Shown here piece after piece: positions 7,920 through 14,531 of a DNA stretch of 14,814 nt. Within the stretch, counting starts at the first letter, position 1; every line of letters starts with the position of its first letter. Under the pieces are notes generated by a model, which saw only the letters and a program-made list of their open reading frames with translations, was not told where the DNA came from and searched no databases. Source of the DNA: Acidimicrobiales bacterium (GTDB lineage Bacteria > Actinomycetota > Acidimicrobiia > Acidimicrobiales > JABEUL01); assembly GCA_013044465.1 (NCBI GenBank), contig JABEUL010000018.1, forward strand, positions 1 to 14,814, written 5' to 3'. The position numbers and the translations under genes are program-made.

Positions 7920-8735
7920 TTAAAGACGTCTGGCAACCAAGCCGGCAATAGTTCGCAATACATCAGAAGGTATTGCATGAGTTGTAGACACTAGTAACTT
8001 ATTATGTATTCCAGGCGTGACAAGTCCGTGATTTCTAGCAAGTCCATTTAAGCCCGCATCAACTACTTGTCCTACATTTTGCCACATGAACCCCGGAATA
8101 TTTCTCTGGTCTACATTGGCACGGTCTTGGAACTCAGTGCGGGTAAAACCAGGACACAAGCAAGTCAATTTGATCCCAGTGTCACTAATCTCTTCTCTAA
8201 TTCCCTGAGAAAAGTTGGTTACAAAAGCTTTCGTGGCTGCATAAATTGCACTAGTTGGCGCAGGCATAAAACCGGCAACTGAAGAGACGTTCAAGATGTA
8301 ACCCTCACCTGATTGTCTCATTGACTCGATTGCAAAGTAAGTTAAGGAGACTAGCGCCTTAACATTGAGATTAATTTGACCGATCGAATGTTTCAGTTCA
8401 ACTTCGCCAAAGTTTCCCGAGTATCCGTAGCCCGCATTATTAATCAACACGTCGATGGATCGAGACCTATCTTTAAATCTCTCTTTCATTAAAGCTATTC
8501 CCTTGGTAGTTTCTAGATCAGCGGGGATAACTTCAACACTGACACCGTATGAAAATTCAAGATCTTCTTTCACCTCATTTAATCTGTTTTCGTTTCTGGC
8601 CACAATGATTAGGTCATGTTTGTGGTTGAACGCCGATTGACCTGATGCAAGTTTGATTGCAAATTCTTTTCCGATTCCACTGGAAGCACCGGTGACAAGT
8701 GCGAGGGGATTTGAACTCTCAAATTGATTTGTCAT
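7920..8735 (-). CDS. Short-chain dehydrogenase/reductase (SDR), NAD(P)-dependent
   Basis: A 271-residue classical SDR, expected to interconvert an alcohol and a carbonyl. Visible features are the Rossmann motif TGASSGIG (15-22), an Arg at 47 in VARNENRL that favours NADP(H), NNAG (99-102), the catalytic Ser in NVSSVAG (about 151-152), YAATK (Y165, K169) and CPGFTRTEF (194-202). The start is ATG with a weak GGG-type ribosome-binding site. The gene lies 71 bp downstream of the molybdoenzyme on the same strand and may be co-transcribed with it. An SDR after a type II molybdoenzyme recalls the ethylbenzene route, where an SDR oxidises the alcohol made by the Mo enzyme. Applying that here is inference; the sequence does not give the substrate. 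Confidence 0.88.
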   Translation of the reverse strand: MTNQFESSNPLALVTGASSGIGKEFAIKLASGQSAFNHKHDLIIVARNENRLNEVKEDLEFSYGVSVEVIPADLETTKGIALMKERFKDRSRSIDVLINNAGYGYSGNFGEVELKHSIGQINLNVKALVSLTYFAIESMRQSGEGYILNVSSVAGFMPAPTSAIYAATKAFVTNFSQGIREEISDTGIKLTCLCPGFTRTEFQDRANVDQRNIPGFMWQNVGQVVDAGLNGLARNHGLVTPGIHNKLLVSTTHAIPSDVLRTIAGLVARRL

Positions 8736-8806
8736 ATCCCAAATCTACCAGTGTGGCAACATGGTCAAAAAAATTAATATGTGGTCATCTGATTTATCCT
8801 ATGCAC

Positions 8807-11560
8807 TCAGCTCTCCACTGATCGCCTTAGGTCAACTCTTGTGGTTCTGTCGAACTGTGCGGGTTGCCACTGCATTGGGGAGAATCGAAGATGTCCCCAG
8901 TTGGTTGCTAGATGAAGCCATTTGAACATGCCCGCCTCAACCATCGTTCCATCTTCCCAAGAGTTGAAGCCATATGGTTCCCACGCAGAATAAAGAACTA
9001 TTTGACCTGGCCTAACCGATGGGGAGACTCTGGCGTTCAGTCTAAATTTGCCTAAATCATTGAATACCTCAACCTGATCTTCATCGCTGATTTCTCTTTG
9101 TGCCGCATCGCTTGGGTTAATAATGACAGTCGGGTGACCTCTGGTGGTTTCAAGGATAATCGGATTGGTGGAATTACATGCATGTATCGACCATCTTGGA
9201 TGGCCCCCAGTGAGGGCGAGGGGATAATTGCCACCTATCAAAGGAGGATCCTTATGTGTAGGGAGAGCTTCGCCAGCTTCGATGAACCAGGGGTGATCAA
9301 TATAAAAAGTTGCTCTGCCAGTAGTTGTTGGATACGGAAGTTTATTTTCAGTGTGCCACCTGTATGCGCTAAATGTCTCCTCAGGATCTATTGAAGTGCC
9401 TAAAAATTTCCCATGAGGGAATGTCCCATTTGTTTGAACTTCCAAGAAACCTTTTTCTCTAATGGTTTCAAGAGAAGAGCTTTCATCTAAAACTCCACTA
9501 AGTCCAGAGTCTCGAAGAAGTTCGTCTACAAAAGACTCTTCGTCTTTTTGCCTTCCATGTTTAGAAAAAGCATTGCCGACATCTCTTAATGGCTTTGGAG
9601 CTGATCTTCCAATAATATGATCACCCAATCCTCTCTGAAGTGATCTTTTTGCAATTGCGTCACAGATCATCGAGAAAATATTCCAGTCGGATTTAGATTC
9701 ACCTAGGGGCTCTGAAATTTTGTCGCCAAATGCTAATTCAAATGAATGAGTAATTGGATACTGCAAATTGACTCGCTCTGTGTCATATGCAGCCGGCAGC
9801 ACTATGTCAGCATGCAGCGAGGCAGAGTTGAGCCTTTGGTCGATTGATACAACTAAATCAAGCTTTGGCCATAAATTCTCCAAGAGCATCCTCCTCCCAC
9901 CTCTTGTTCTTCTCAATGCGTTGGTGCCCGGTTGGAAAAGTATTTTTGGAGACTTATCGGCACCGGGTCGAATGTAGGGTTCCCACTCGGGCCTTGCTTC
10001 TTTGATGATATCTACTAGAGGTCGTTTAGAGTCACTCCACTGCTCTTTATTCCACATTTCCTCATACCCACAATGGTCCAGCCAGAAATATATTGGTGGC
10101 GTTGTACTTGACATTGAAGCTGACATAGACATGAAGTCCCAAATTCCAGGGCGGCTTAGTGCGGTTGGGTTTTCTTTTGATGATGGTCCAAATAATGCGG
10201 ACATCATTTCAATTACGGCTTCACTGTTTTGAATACTTGGTCCTTCTTTCATCTCTTGAATGAAAGAGCCATCAAAGGGAAATACCACGTAAGTATCGAG
10301 TCCTCGTCCTTTTGCTCCCCAATTGCCAGTTAAAGCAAGGAGAAGATTCATTGAGCGCTCCATCAAGTCTCCGTGGTAATGCTTAGCGGTATCAAAACCC
10401 TCTAAGATTTTTGTGCGACCATTTGCTACTTTTCTAGCCAATCTTTGGACGCTGTCGAAATTGACTCCACAGGTAGTTTTAACAAAATCTGCATCATATT
10501 TTTGAATTTCCTGCAAAAGAAGTTCAAATACTGGGGAGACCTCAATAGTCTCACCATCTTTAAGGGTTACTTTATACTGCCCTTTTAAGGCTGGTTCGTA
10601 GCTATTTGAAAGACTTTCCTGATTGGCCGGCATCAAACCGAGCGACTCGTCGTAGTGGAAAAATGATATCGAGCTAGTGTCCCCATTTACATCTTTTCCC
10701 CTTAGAAGTTCTTTTGTATCGAGTCGCACCAAAAGTGATAGATCGGTTTGTTCTTTGACAAAGGCTTCATTCATCAAGCCCTCGTCAACAATTACTTTGC
10801 ACATACCAAGGGCAAGTGCTGAGTCTGCTCCTGGCACTATTGGAATATGGATGTCACAGTGCGGCGCACTAGGGCTGAAATCGGGTGCAATTAAGACCAC
10901 TTCCGCACCACGATAGCGGGCTTCTGTTAGATAGTGGAAGTAGGCAATTCTTGAATATGCGGGATTGGCATGCCAGATTAATATTGTGTCGGCAAAAAAC
11001 GAGTCAGCAGCTGCGCCTCCTCCTGTAATTGCACCAAAAGTCATGTAGTGTCCGGCTGGAAAGTCGTTAACTGAGGCAATTCCATCGAGTGAGGTGGCAC
11101 CAATAATGGAAGCAAAACGTAAATGTGCGGCAATTGAGACCATCCCGCCTTCCGCGCTCTCATCTACTATTACTGTTTCAGGACCAGATTCCATAATGGC
11201 ATTAATACACTTATCTGCAATTTCATCCAAAGCCTCGTTCCAAGAAATTACCTCCCACTTGGAAGAACCCCTCGGTCCAACTCTTCTGAGTGGATACTTA
11301 AGGCGATCAGGTGCATCTAATTGCTTATGCCAAGCCGATCCCTTTTGGCATCCCATTGGGTTCCGATCAGGTGCATCTGTGACAAGGCCAGGGTAAATTC
11401 CTGCTTGTTCTTGAAAACGAACACCAGTTGTTGAAGAATAAACCTTGTAAGTGCAACTTGAGATGCAGTTGACACAGTGCGTGGCAAAATGAGTTTTCTC
11501 CCAAGAAAATCTCTTTCTGTAGCTATCAAGCGTTTGAGACTTATCATTTAGCTCTGACAT
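8807..11560 (-). CDS. DMSO-reductase-family molybdopterin oxidoreductase, type II-like catalytic subunit
   Basis: A 917-residue enzyme predicted to carry bis-MGD molybdenum and one [4Fe-4S] cluster. Numbering here is from the preferred ATG at 11560. Cluster ligands are in THCVNCISSC (H28, C29, C32, C36) with C71 in NPMGCQKG. This gives both HxxxCxxxC (type II) and CxxCxxxC (other types) in one stretch. The probable Mo-ligand Asp is D166 in VNDFPAGHYMTFG, placed as in ethylbenzene dehydrogenase and NarG. The C-terminal dinucleotide-binding domain ends with ALTGGHPRWSIHACN and GMFKWLHLATNWGH...QWQPAQFDR, closely resembling the EbdA/DdhA class as I recall it. There is no Tat signal or membrane helix, so it is probably cytoplasmic. 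ATG at 11560 has a GAGGT Shine-Dalgarno; an in-frame GTG at 11620 has none. No beta subunit or chaperone gene adjoins it. The substrate is unknown. Confidence 0.88.
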   Translation of the reverse strand: MSELNDKSQTLDSYRKRFSWEKTHFATHCVNCISSCTYKVYSSTTGVRFQEQAGIYPGLVTDAPDRNPMGCQKGSAWHKQLDAPDRLKYPLRRVGPRGSSKWEVISWNEALDEIADKCINAIMESGPETVIVDESAEGGMVSIAAHLRFASIIGATSLDGIASVNDFPAGHYMTFGAITGGGAAADSFFADTILIWHANPAYSRIAYFHYLTEARYRGAEVVLIAPDFSPSAPHCDIHIPIVPGADSALALGMCKVIVDEGLMNEAFVKEQTDLSLLVRLDTKELLRGKDVNGDTSSISFFHYDESLGLMPANQESLSNSYEPALKGQYKVTLKDGETIEVSPVFELLLQEIQKYDADFVKTTCGVNFDSVQRLARKVANGRTKILEGFDTAKHYHGDLMERSMNLLLALTGNWGAKGRGLDTYVVFPFDGSFIQEMKEGPSIQNSEAVIEMMSALFGPSSKENPTALSRPGIWDFMSMSASMSSTTPPIYFWLDHCGYEEMWNKEQWSDSKRPLVDIIKEARPEWEPYIRPGADKSPKILFQPGTNALRRTRGGRRMLLENLWPKLDLVVSIDQRLNSASLHADIVLPAAYDTERVNLQYPITHSFELAFGDKISEPLGESKSDWNIFSMICDAIAKRSLQRGLGDHIIGRSAPKPLRDVGNAFSKHGRQKDEESFVDELLRDSGLSGVLDESSSLETIREKGFLEVQTNGTFPHGKFLGTSIDPEETFSAYRWHTENKLPYPTTTGRATFYIDHPWFIEAGEALPTHKDPPLIGGNYPLALTGGHPRWSIHACNSTNPIILETTRGHPTVIINPSDAAQREISDEDQVEVFNDLGKFRLNARVSPSVRPGQIVLYSAWEPYGFNSWEDGTMVEAGMFKWLHLATNWGHLRFSPMQWQPAQFDRTTRVDLRRSVES

Positions 11561-11564
11561 ATCG

Positions 11565-11570
11565 ACCTCA
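11565..11570 (-). promoter_or_regulatory. Ribosome-binding site selecting the molybdoenzyme ATG
   Basis: On the minus strand TGAGGT precedes the ATG at 11560 by four bases. The alternative GTG at 11620 lacks a Shine-Dalgarno and would put a large dyad inside the coding sequence, so the downstream ATG is preferred. Confidence 0.65.
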
Positions 11571-11581
11571 TTTATATTTAG

Positions 11582-11618
11582 GAAATTGGAGTCCAAAATT
11601 ATTTTGCTTTCCAATTTC
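11582..11618. promoter_or_regulatory. 37-bp nested dyad in the divergent control region
   Basis: There are two inverted repeats on one centre (position 11600). The outer arms are GAAATTGGA (11582-11590) and TCCAATTTC (11610-11618). The inner arms are CAAAAT (11594-11599) and ATTTTG (11601-11606). Fifteen of eighteen positions pair, interrupted only by a 3-base bulge on each side. It sits between the molybdoenzyme and the ThDP enzyme. It could be a shared operator, or a hairpin in the molybdoenzyme 5' UTR. It is not followed by a T-tract in either direction, so it is not an obvious terminator. Confidence 0.6.
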
Positions 11619-11626
11619 ACTATAAC
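11619..11626. promoter_or_regulatory. Possible symmetric bidirectional -10 element
   Basis: ACTATAAC reads TATAAC on the plus strand (11621-11626) and TATAGT on the minus strand (11624-11619). Both are good -10 matches and point at the ThDP enzyme and the molybdoenzyme respectively. Predicted starts leave leaders of roughly 35 and 50 bases. Neither has a convincing -35, so the call is tentative. Confidence 0.3.
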
Positions 11627-11654
11627 TTGACACTAGCGCTATTGTGGCTTTGTC

Positions 11655-11661
11655 AAAGGAG
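11655..11661 (+). promoter_or_regulatory. Ribosome-binding site selecting the ThDP-enzyme ATG
   Basis: AAAGGAG lies six bases before ATG at 11668. The in-frame GTG at 11644 has no Shine-Dalgarno, and the eight residues it would add do not resemble the family start. Confidence 0.7.
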
Positions 11662-11667
11662 TGCAGA

Positions 11668-13338
11668 ATGTATCAGCGCATAGATGCAGGTTCTCTAGTG
11701 GGAAAGGCGTTGGCTAACCATAGCGTCAAAAAAGTCTTTGCCCTTCAAGGTGGTCACATTGACCCAATCCTCTATGGAATGAAACACGTCGGTATTGAGA
11801 TAATAGATACGAGACATGAACAGGGTGCAGCTCTCATGGCAGAGGCATGGGCATTAAAAACTGGAGACACGGGTGTTTGTGCCGTTACGGCGGGACCTGG
11901 CTTAACTAATGCCGTTACTGGACTCTCTAATGCTTTTATCAATGGGACACCTATGGTGTGTCTTGCAGGGAGACGACCTATGGCGCATGCAGATGCATGG
12001 ACTCTTCAAGAACTTGACCAACTTCGCTTAGTTGAGCCAATTACAAAATGGGCGAAATCGGTAACAAGTCCTGAGCGTGCAGCGGAATATGTAAGAAGTG
12101 CTTTTACCCAAGCGAGATCTCCAAGACTGGGCCCAGCTTATCTGGATATTCCAGTTGACATCCTCTCCAAACCTATTGATGCTCACCTATTGGATAGCGT
12201 GGCACAGCCAATCTCTGAAACCGGACCAATGCCAAATGGGAGTGATATCGATTTGTTAGTGGATCTTTTGCAAAAGGCAGAGAGACCTATGGTTGTCGTG
12301 GGCTCAGGGGCACACTGGTCGAGAGCGCATGACTCTTTGACTTCATTTGCTAACACTTACAAAGTTCCGATTTATTCGGCCAATGCAGGTCGAGGAATAA
12401 TTTCTGACAGTGATCCGTGGTGTTTTGGCGCAGCTGCACCTGCTGGTTCTTTTATTGAAGCCTCAACTAATGCAGATTTAATTATTTGTATGGGCGTAAG
12501 ACTTGGATATTTATTTATGAACGGTGCACTTTTTCAGGGTGCCAAATTAGTCCGTATCGATATAAATGGCGGCGAACTCGCTACAGGATTTCCCGGTCAA
12601 GTTAATATTCAAGCTGACGTCAAAGCGACTTGCGATGCATTATTAGACGCATATAAGTCTGGATCGTCGCATCAAGAGTGGGCTGACAAGTTGGCCAAGA
12701 CTGCCAGTGAATCAAGAAAAGCATTCGCCTCACTTGAACTTGGTCCAAATGGACTTATCCATCCGGCAGCAGCAGTTAGTGCAATGGTTGACGTTGGTGG
12801 CCAAGACGCCAGTTATGTGACTGATGGTGGAGATGCAATGACCTATGGCATGGCCGGATTCCCAGCCAATCATCCCGGTCAGCTTCTTGGCACCAGCGTA
12901 TACTTTGGAGCGCTTGGTGTTGGAATACCCTACGCCATTGCCTCATCTCTAAGCGCTCCAGATAAGCCTTGTCTTTTGTGGGTTGGTGATGGTGCATTTG
13001 GATTCAATGCAATTGAGTTTGAAACAGCCATAAGGCATAACATCCCATTTGTGGCAGTGGTTGCCAACAATGGAGTTTGGGGAATGTCCTACCATGGACA
13101 AGGTCTGATGTTCGGCTATGACGAGTTAGTTTCAGTTGAAATTGGAGATGTTGCCTACCATGAACTTGTCAGATCATTAGGGGGCTATGGAGAGAAAGTT
13201 ACTGAGTTGAAAGATCTTCGTCCAGCAATTGAGCGAGCAATTGAATCCAACCTTCCGGCCTGTGTAAATGTGACGATTGATAAAGACACTGTCTCTTTTG
13301 CAACACAAGCTATGGCTTCAGTTGGCTTTGGCGGCTAG
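11668..13338 (+). CDS. Thiamine-diphosphate enzyme, acetolactate synthase / 2-hydroxyacyl-CoA lyase type
   Basis: A 556-residue member of the pyruvate oxidase / acetolactate synthase superfamily, which makes or breaks C-C bonds next to a carbonyl using ThDP and Mg2+. It has the PYR domain at the N-terminus with the catalytic Glu in DTRHEQGAALMAEAWA (E51) and TAGPGLTNAVTGL. A central domain follows (about 190-330). The PP domain carries GDGAFGFNAIEFE (GDG at 440-442) and the metal-binding NN in VVANNGVWG (467-468). The segment YVTDGGDAMTYG followed by GALGVG resembles oxalyl-CoA decarboxylase / HACL proteins more than true AHAS catalytic subunits. No acetolactate synthase small subunit adjoins. 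It is divergent from the molybdoenzyme and 26 bp upstream of the DUF6457-like gene. The true reaction is undetermined. Confidence 0.85.
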   Translation: MYQRIDAGSLVGKALANHSVKKVFALQGGHIDPILYGMKHVGIEIIDTRHEQGAALMAEAWALKTGDTGVCAVTAGPGLTNAVTGLSNAFINGTPMVCLAGRRPMAHADAWTLQELDQLRLVEPITKWAKSVTSPERAAEYVRSAFTQARSPRLGPAYLDIPVDILSKPIDAHLLDSVAQPISETGPMPNGSDIDLLVDLLQKAERPMVVVGSGAHWSRAHDSLTSFANTYKVPIYSANAGRGIISDSDPWCFGAAAPAGSFIEASTNADLIICMGVRLGYLFMNGALFQGAKLVRIDINGGELATGFPGQVNIQADVKATCDALLDAYKSGSSHQEWADKLAKTASESRKAFASLELGPNGLIHPAAAVSAMVDVGGQDASYVTDGGDAMTYGMAGFPANHPGQLLGTSVYFGALGVGIPYAIASSLSAPDKPCLLWVGDGAFGFNAIEFETAIRHNIPFVAVVANNGVWGMSYHGQGLMFGYDELVSVEIGDVAYHELVRSLGGYGEKVTELKDLRPAIERAIESNLPACVNVTIDKDTVSFATQAMASVGFGG

Positions 13339-13351
13339 TATTGACTGCACT

Positions 13352-13358
13352 AGGAGGT
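13352..13358 (+). promoter_or_regulatory. Strong ribosome-binding site of the DUF6457-like gene
   Basis: AGGAGGT, nearly the full anti-16S complement, lies six bases before ATG at 13365 in the 26-bp gap after the ThDP enzyme. It suggests efficient, independent translation of the small protein within a shared transcript. Confidence 0.7.
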
Positions 13359-13364
13359 TTTTAA

Positions 13365-13592
13365 ATGGCACAAACCAAGGAAGGCTGGATCGGAGCATTC
13401 GGCAAAAAGGTTGGGATAGAACCACCAAATGAACAAGAGATAGACACTCTACTTTCCATTGCCGGAGTTGCAGCTCATGCAAGTGAGAGAAGTGCAGCGC
13501 CTCTTACTTGCTGGATGATTGCTAAAGCTGGCATAACTCCGGAAGCAGCACTTGAAATTGCTAATGAGATAGCTAATGAGAGCCAGTCTTAA
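13365..13592 (+). CDS. DUF6457-like small protein, molybdenum-enzyme associated
   Basis: A 75-residue soluble, mostly helical protein. The core IDTLLSIAGVAAHASERSAA followed by PLTCWMIAKAG matches my recollection of DUF6457. That is a short actinobacterial domain often next to, or fused with, MobA-type molybdopterin-nucleotide genes and formate dehydrogenase loci. Its biochemical role is not established. A strong Shine-Dalgarno and a 26-bp gap place it in an operon with the ThDP enzyme, and the locus contains two molybdoenzymes, which fits the association. Its last 20 bases overlap the end of the convergent gene on the other strand. Family assignment is from memory and needs a profile search. 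Confidence 0.7.
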   Translation: MAQTKEGWIGAFGKKVGIEPPNEQEIDTLLSIAGVAAHASERSAAPLTCWMIAKAGITPEAALEIANEIANESQS

Positions 13593-14151
13593 GCGAATTT
13601 AAACTTGACTTTAACTCGCTAAGTTCGATCTCCGAGATGGGATAGCTGCGAGGGTAGATCCTAGATGTCAGTTTGCCAAGTTTGCCAGAATTCGTTGGCT
13701 CTGACTGTGATTGGCTTGTGTTAAGTATTTTCAAGACAATTTCAATGAACTGCCTTTCTTCCTTAGTTTCGTCATCTAAGAAAGGGTGTGCTACTTGGCA
13801 TCCCTTATCAATTGAATAGTTGTGAGCCTTCCAGAGCAGTTCTTGATCATTTGACGACCCGATATCTTTTGACCAGAGTAGCCAAGGCGAGGCTTCTGGT
13901 CCCACCGTCTCAGCAGCTAAAACATTGGCCAGATCCATTGCCAAAGTCCCATTTACAACCTTCCACCATTTAGACCCCTTTTTGAAGGCAGTTCCATCTG
14001 GAATTCGACCGCTTGATATCTCCCAATCCAAAAAATCAATAAGAGCCTGGCCGTATCCATAGCCATCTCCATGTCCAAATTTGGCAAAGAAACTAGTGAA
14101 AATATCGCGTCGCTCTGGCGAAGTCAAATTCAAGGCATTGTGGTGAATCAT
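13573..14151 (-). CDS. Protein of unknown function, 192 residues
   Basis: I do not recognise a named family. The protein is soluble with no signal peptide or helix. Trp/Tyr-rich, likely structured segments are GYGYGQALIDFLDWEI (about 30-45), KGSKWWKVVNGTLAMDLANV (about 58-77), LLWKAHNYSIDKG (about 105-117) and EERQFIEIVLKIL (about 130-142). The spacing of DFLDWE, WWKVVN and AHN resembles uncharacterised actinobacterial proteins I have seen, but that is memory only. It does not look like a TorD/DmsD or NarJ chaperone. It sits between the two molybdoenzyme loci, convergent with the DUF6457-like gene (20-bp overlap of the 3' ends). The start is ATG with a weak ribosome-binding site. Confidence 0.75.
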   Translation of the reverse strand: MIHHNALNLTSPERRDIFTSFFAKFGHGDGYGYGQALIDFLDWEISSGRIPDGTAFKKGSKWWKVVNGTLAMDLANVLAAETVGPEASPWLLWSKDIGSSNDQELLWKAHNYSIDKGCQVAHPFLDDETKEERQFIEIVLKILNTSQSQSEPTNSGKLGKLTSRIYPRSYPISEIELSELKSSLNSLKTGSH

Positions 14152-14380
14152 CGTAATTCAAGAGTTTAGGCTCACCGACACAAGTAATATGCCAAGAAAA
14201 ATCCCAGTTAAAAGGTGGCGCAATTGCAATTGGGACTTTAGACCCTAGTGAGAGTCACCTACTCTGAGTAATACTCCTAGTTACTTGTAGTAACAAGAAT
14301 TTGGTGAAATTCAAACGAAAATTTCTAAGTAGCAATTACGAAATAGACGGGATAACAATTGAACAATTTTAAATCAGTGA
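14152..14380. other. Upstream half of the 380-bp divergent intergenic region
   Basis: No gene is supported here. It holds short symmetric elements: GAGTA-A-TACTC at 14266-14276, GTTAC-TTGTA-GTAAC at 14280-14294, and CAATTG in tandem near 14220-14231. It also holds the first copy of a 10-mer, GATAACAATT (14351-14360), repeated at 14407-14416. These could be regulator sites for the second molybdoenzyme. I found no well-spaced -35/-10 pair. Confidence 0.4.
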
Positions 14381-14466
14381 GAGACATGTGTCCAAAGTTG
14401 GACATTGATAACAATTATGTCTCATCGTCTGCTTTATCTGTTCGGATCTGTTTTCCTAGTGGAAAA
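14381..14466 (+). ncRNA. Structured leader, candidate cis-regulatory RNA
   Basis: Three nested or consecutive pairings precede the terminator. P1 is GAGACAT (14381-14387) with ATGTCTC (14417-14423), a perfect 7 bp. P2, inside it, is TGTCCAA (14389-14395) with TTGGACA (14398-14404). A weak P3 (TTG/CAA) also lies inside P1. A further hairpin is TTTTCC-TAGT-GGAAAA (14451-14466), with the repeat ATCTGTT at 14436 and 14446. TCCAAA (14391-14396) could also pair with TTTGGA (14482-14487), which overlaps the 5' arm of the terminator. It matches no riboswitch consensus I know, including the Moco RNA. The function is inferred from position and pairing only. Confidence 0.35.
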
Positions 14467-14517
14467 AATTTATTTGGAAAGTTTGGAGTGCAAATAGTTG
14501 CACTCCTCCTTTTTTAG
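14386..14517 (+). CDS. Possible 43-codon leader ORF through the terminator
   Basis: ATG at 14386 opens a 43-codon frame beginning MCPKLDIDNN and ending IVALLLF, with its TAG immediately after the terminator T-tract. The preceding GAGAG is a weak Shine-Dalgarno. An upstream in-frame TTG (14359) would give 52 codons. It is short enough to be chance. If translated, ribosome position could influence the leader hairpins. Confidence 0.2.
   Translation: MCPKLDIDNNYVSSSALSVRICFPSGKNLFGKFGVQIVALLLF
14485..14515 (+). terminator. Intrinsic terminator / attenuator before the second molybdoenzyme
   Basis: Perfect 9-bp stem GGAGTGCAA (14485-14493) and TTGCACTCC (14498-14506), loop ATAG, then TCCTTTTTT. 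It ends 16 bp before the molybdoenzyme start. No plus-strand gene ends upstream for it to serve, and no promoter fits in the remaining 16 bp. It therefore probably acts conditionally within the leader of this gene, or ends a small RNA. Confidence 0.8.
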
Positions 14518-14522
14518 AAAGT

Positions 14523-14528
14523 GGAGGT
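14523..14528 (+). promoter_or_regulatory. Ribosome-binding site of the second molybdoenzyme
   Basis: GGAGGT lies just before GTG at 14532 (GGAG to GTG spacing five bases), fixing this GTG as the start of the partial gene. Confidence 0.65.
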
Positions 14529-14531
14529 GCA

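Noticed and set aside
11561..11620. N-terminal extension of the first molybdoenzyme starting at GTG 11620
   Set aside because: No Shine-Dalgarno upstream of the GTG, it would run through the large dyad, and the ATG at 11560 has a good GAGGT site.
13573..14151. TorD/NarJ-like chaperone
   Set aside because: The motif pattern and aromatic content do not match those helical chaperones; only its position suggested the idea.
14381..14531. Moco riboswitch or another known riboswitch class
   Set aside because: None of the conserved core sequences I know for Moco, TPP, SAM or cobalamin RNAs is present; only the general switch architecture is supported.
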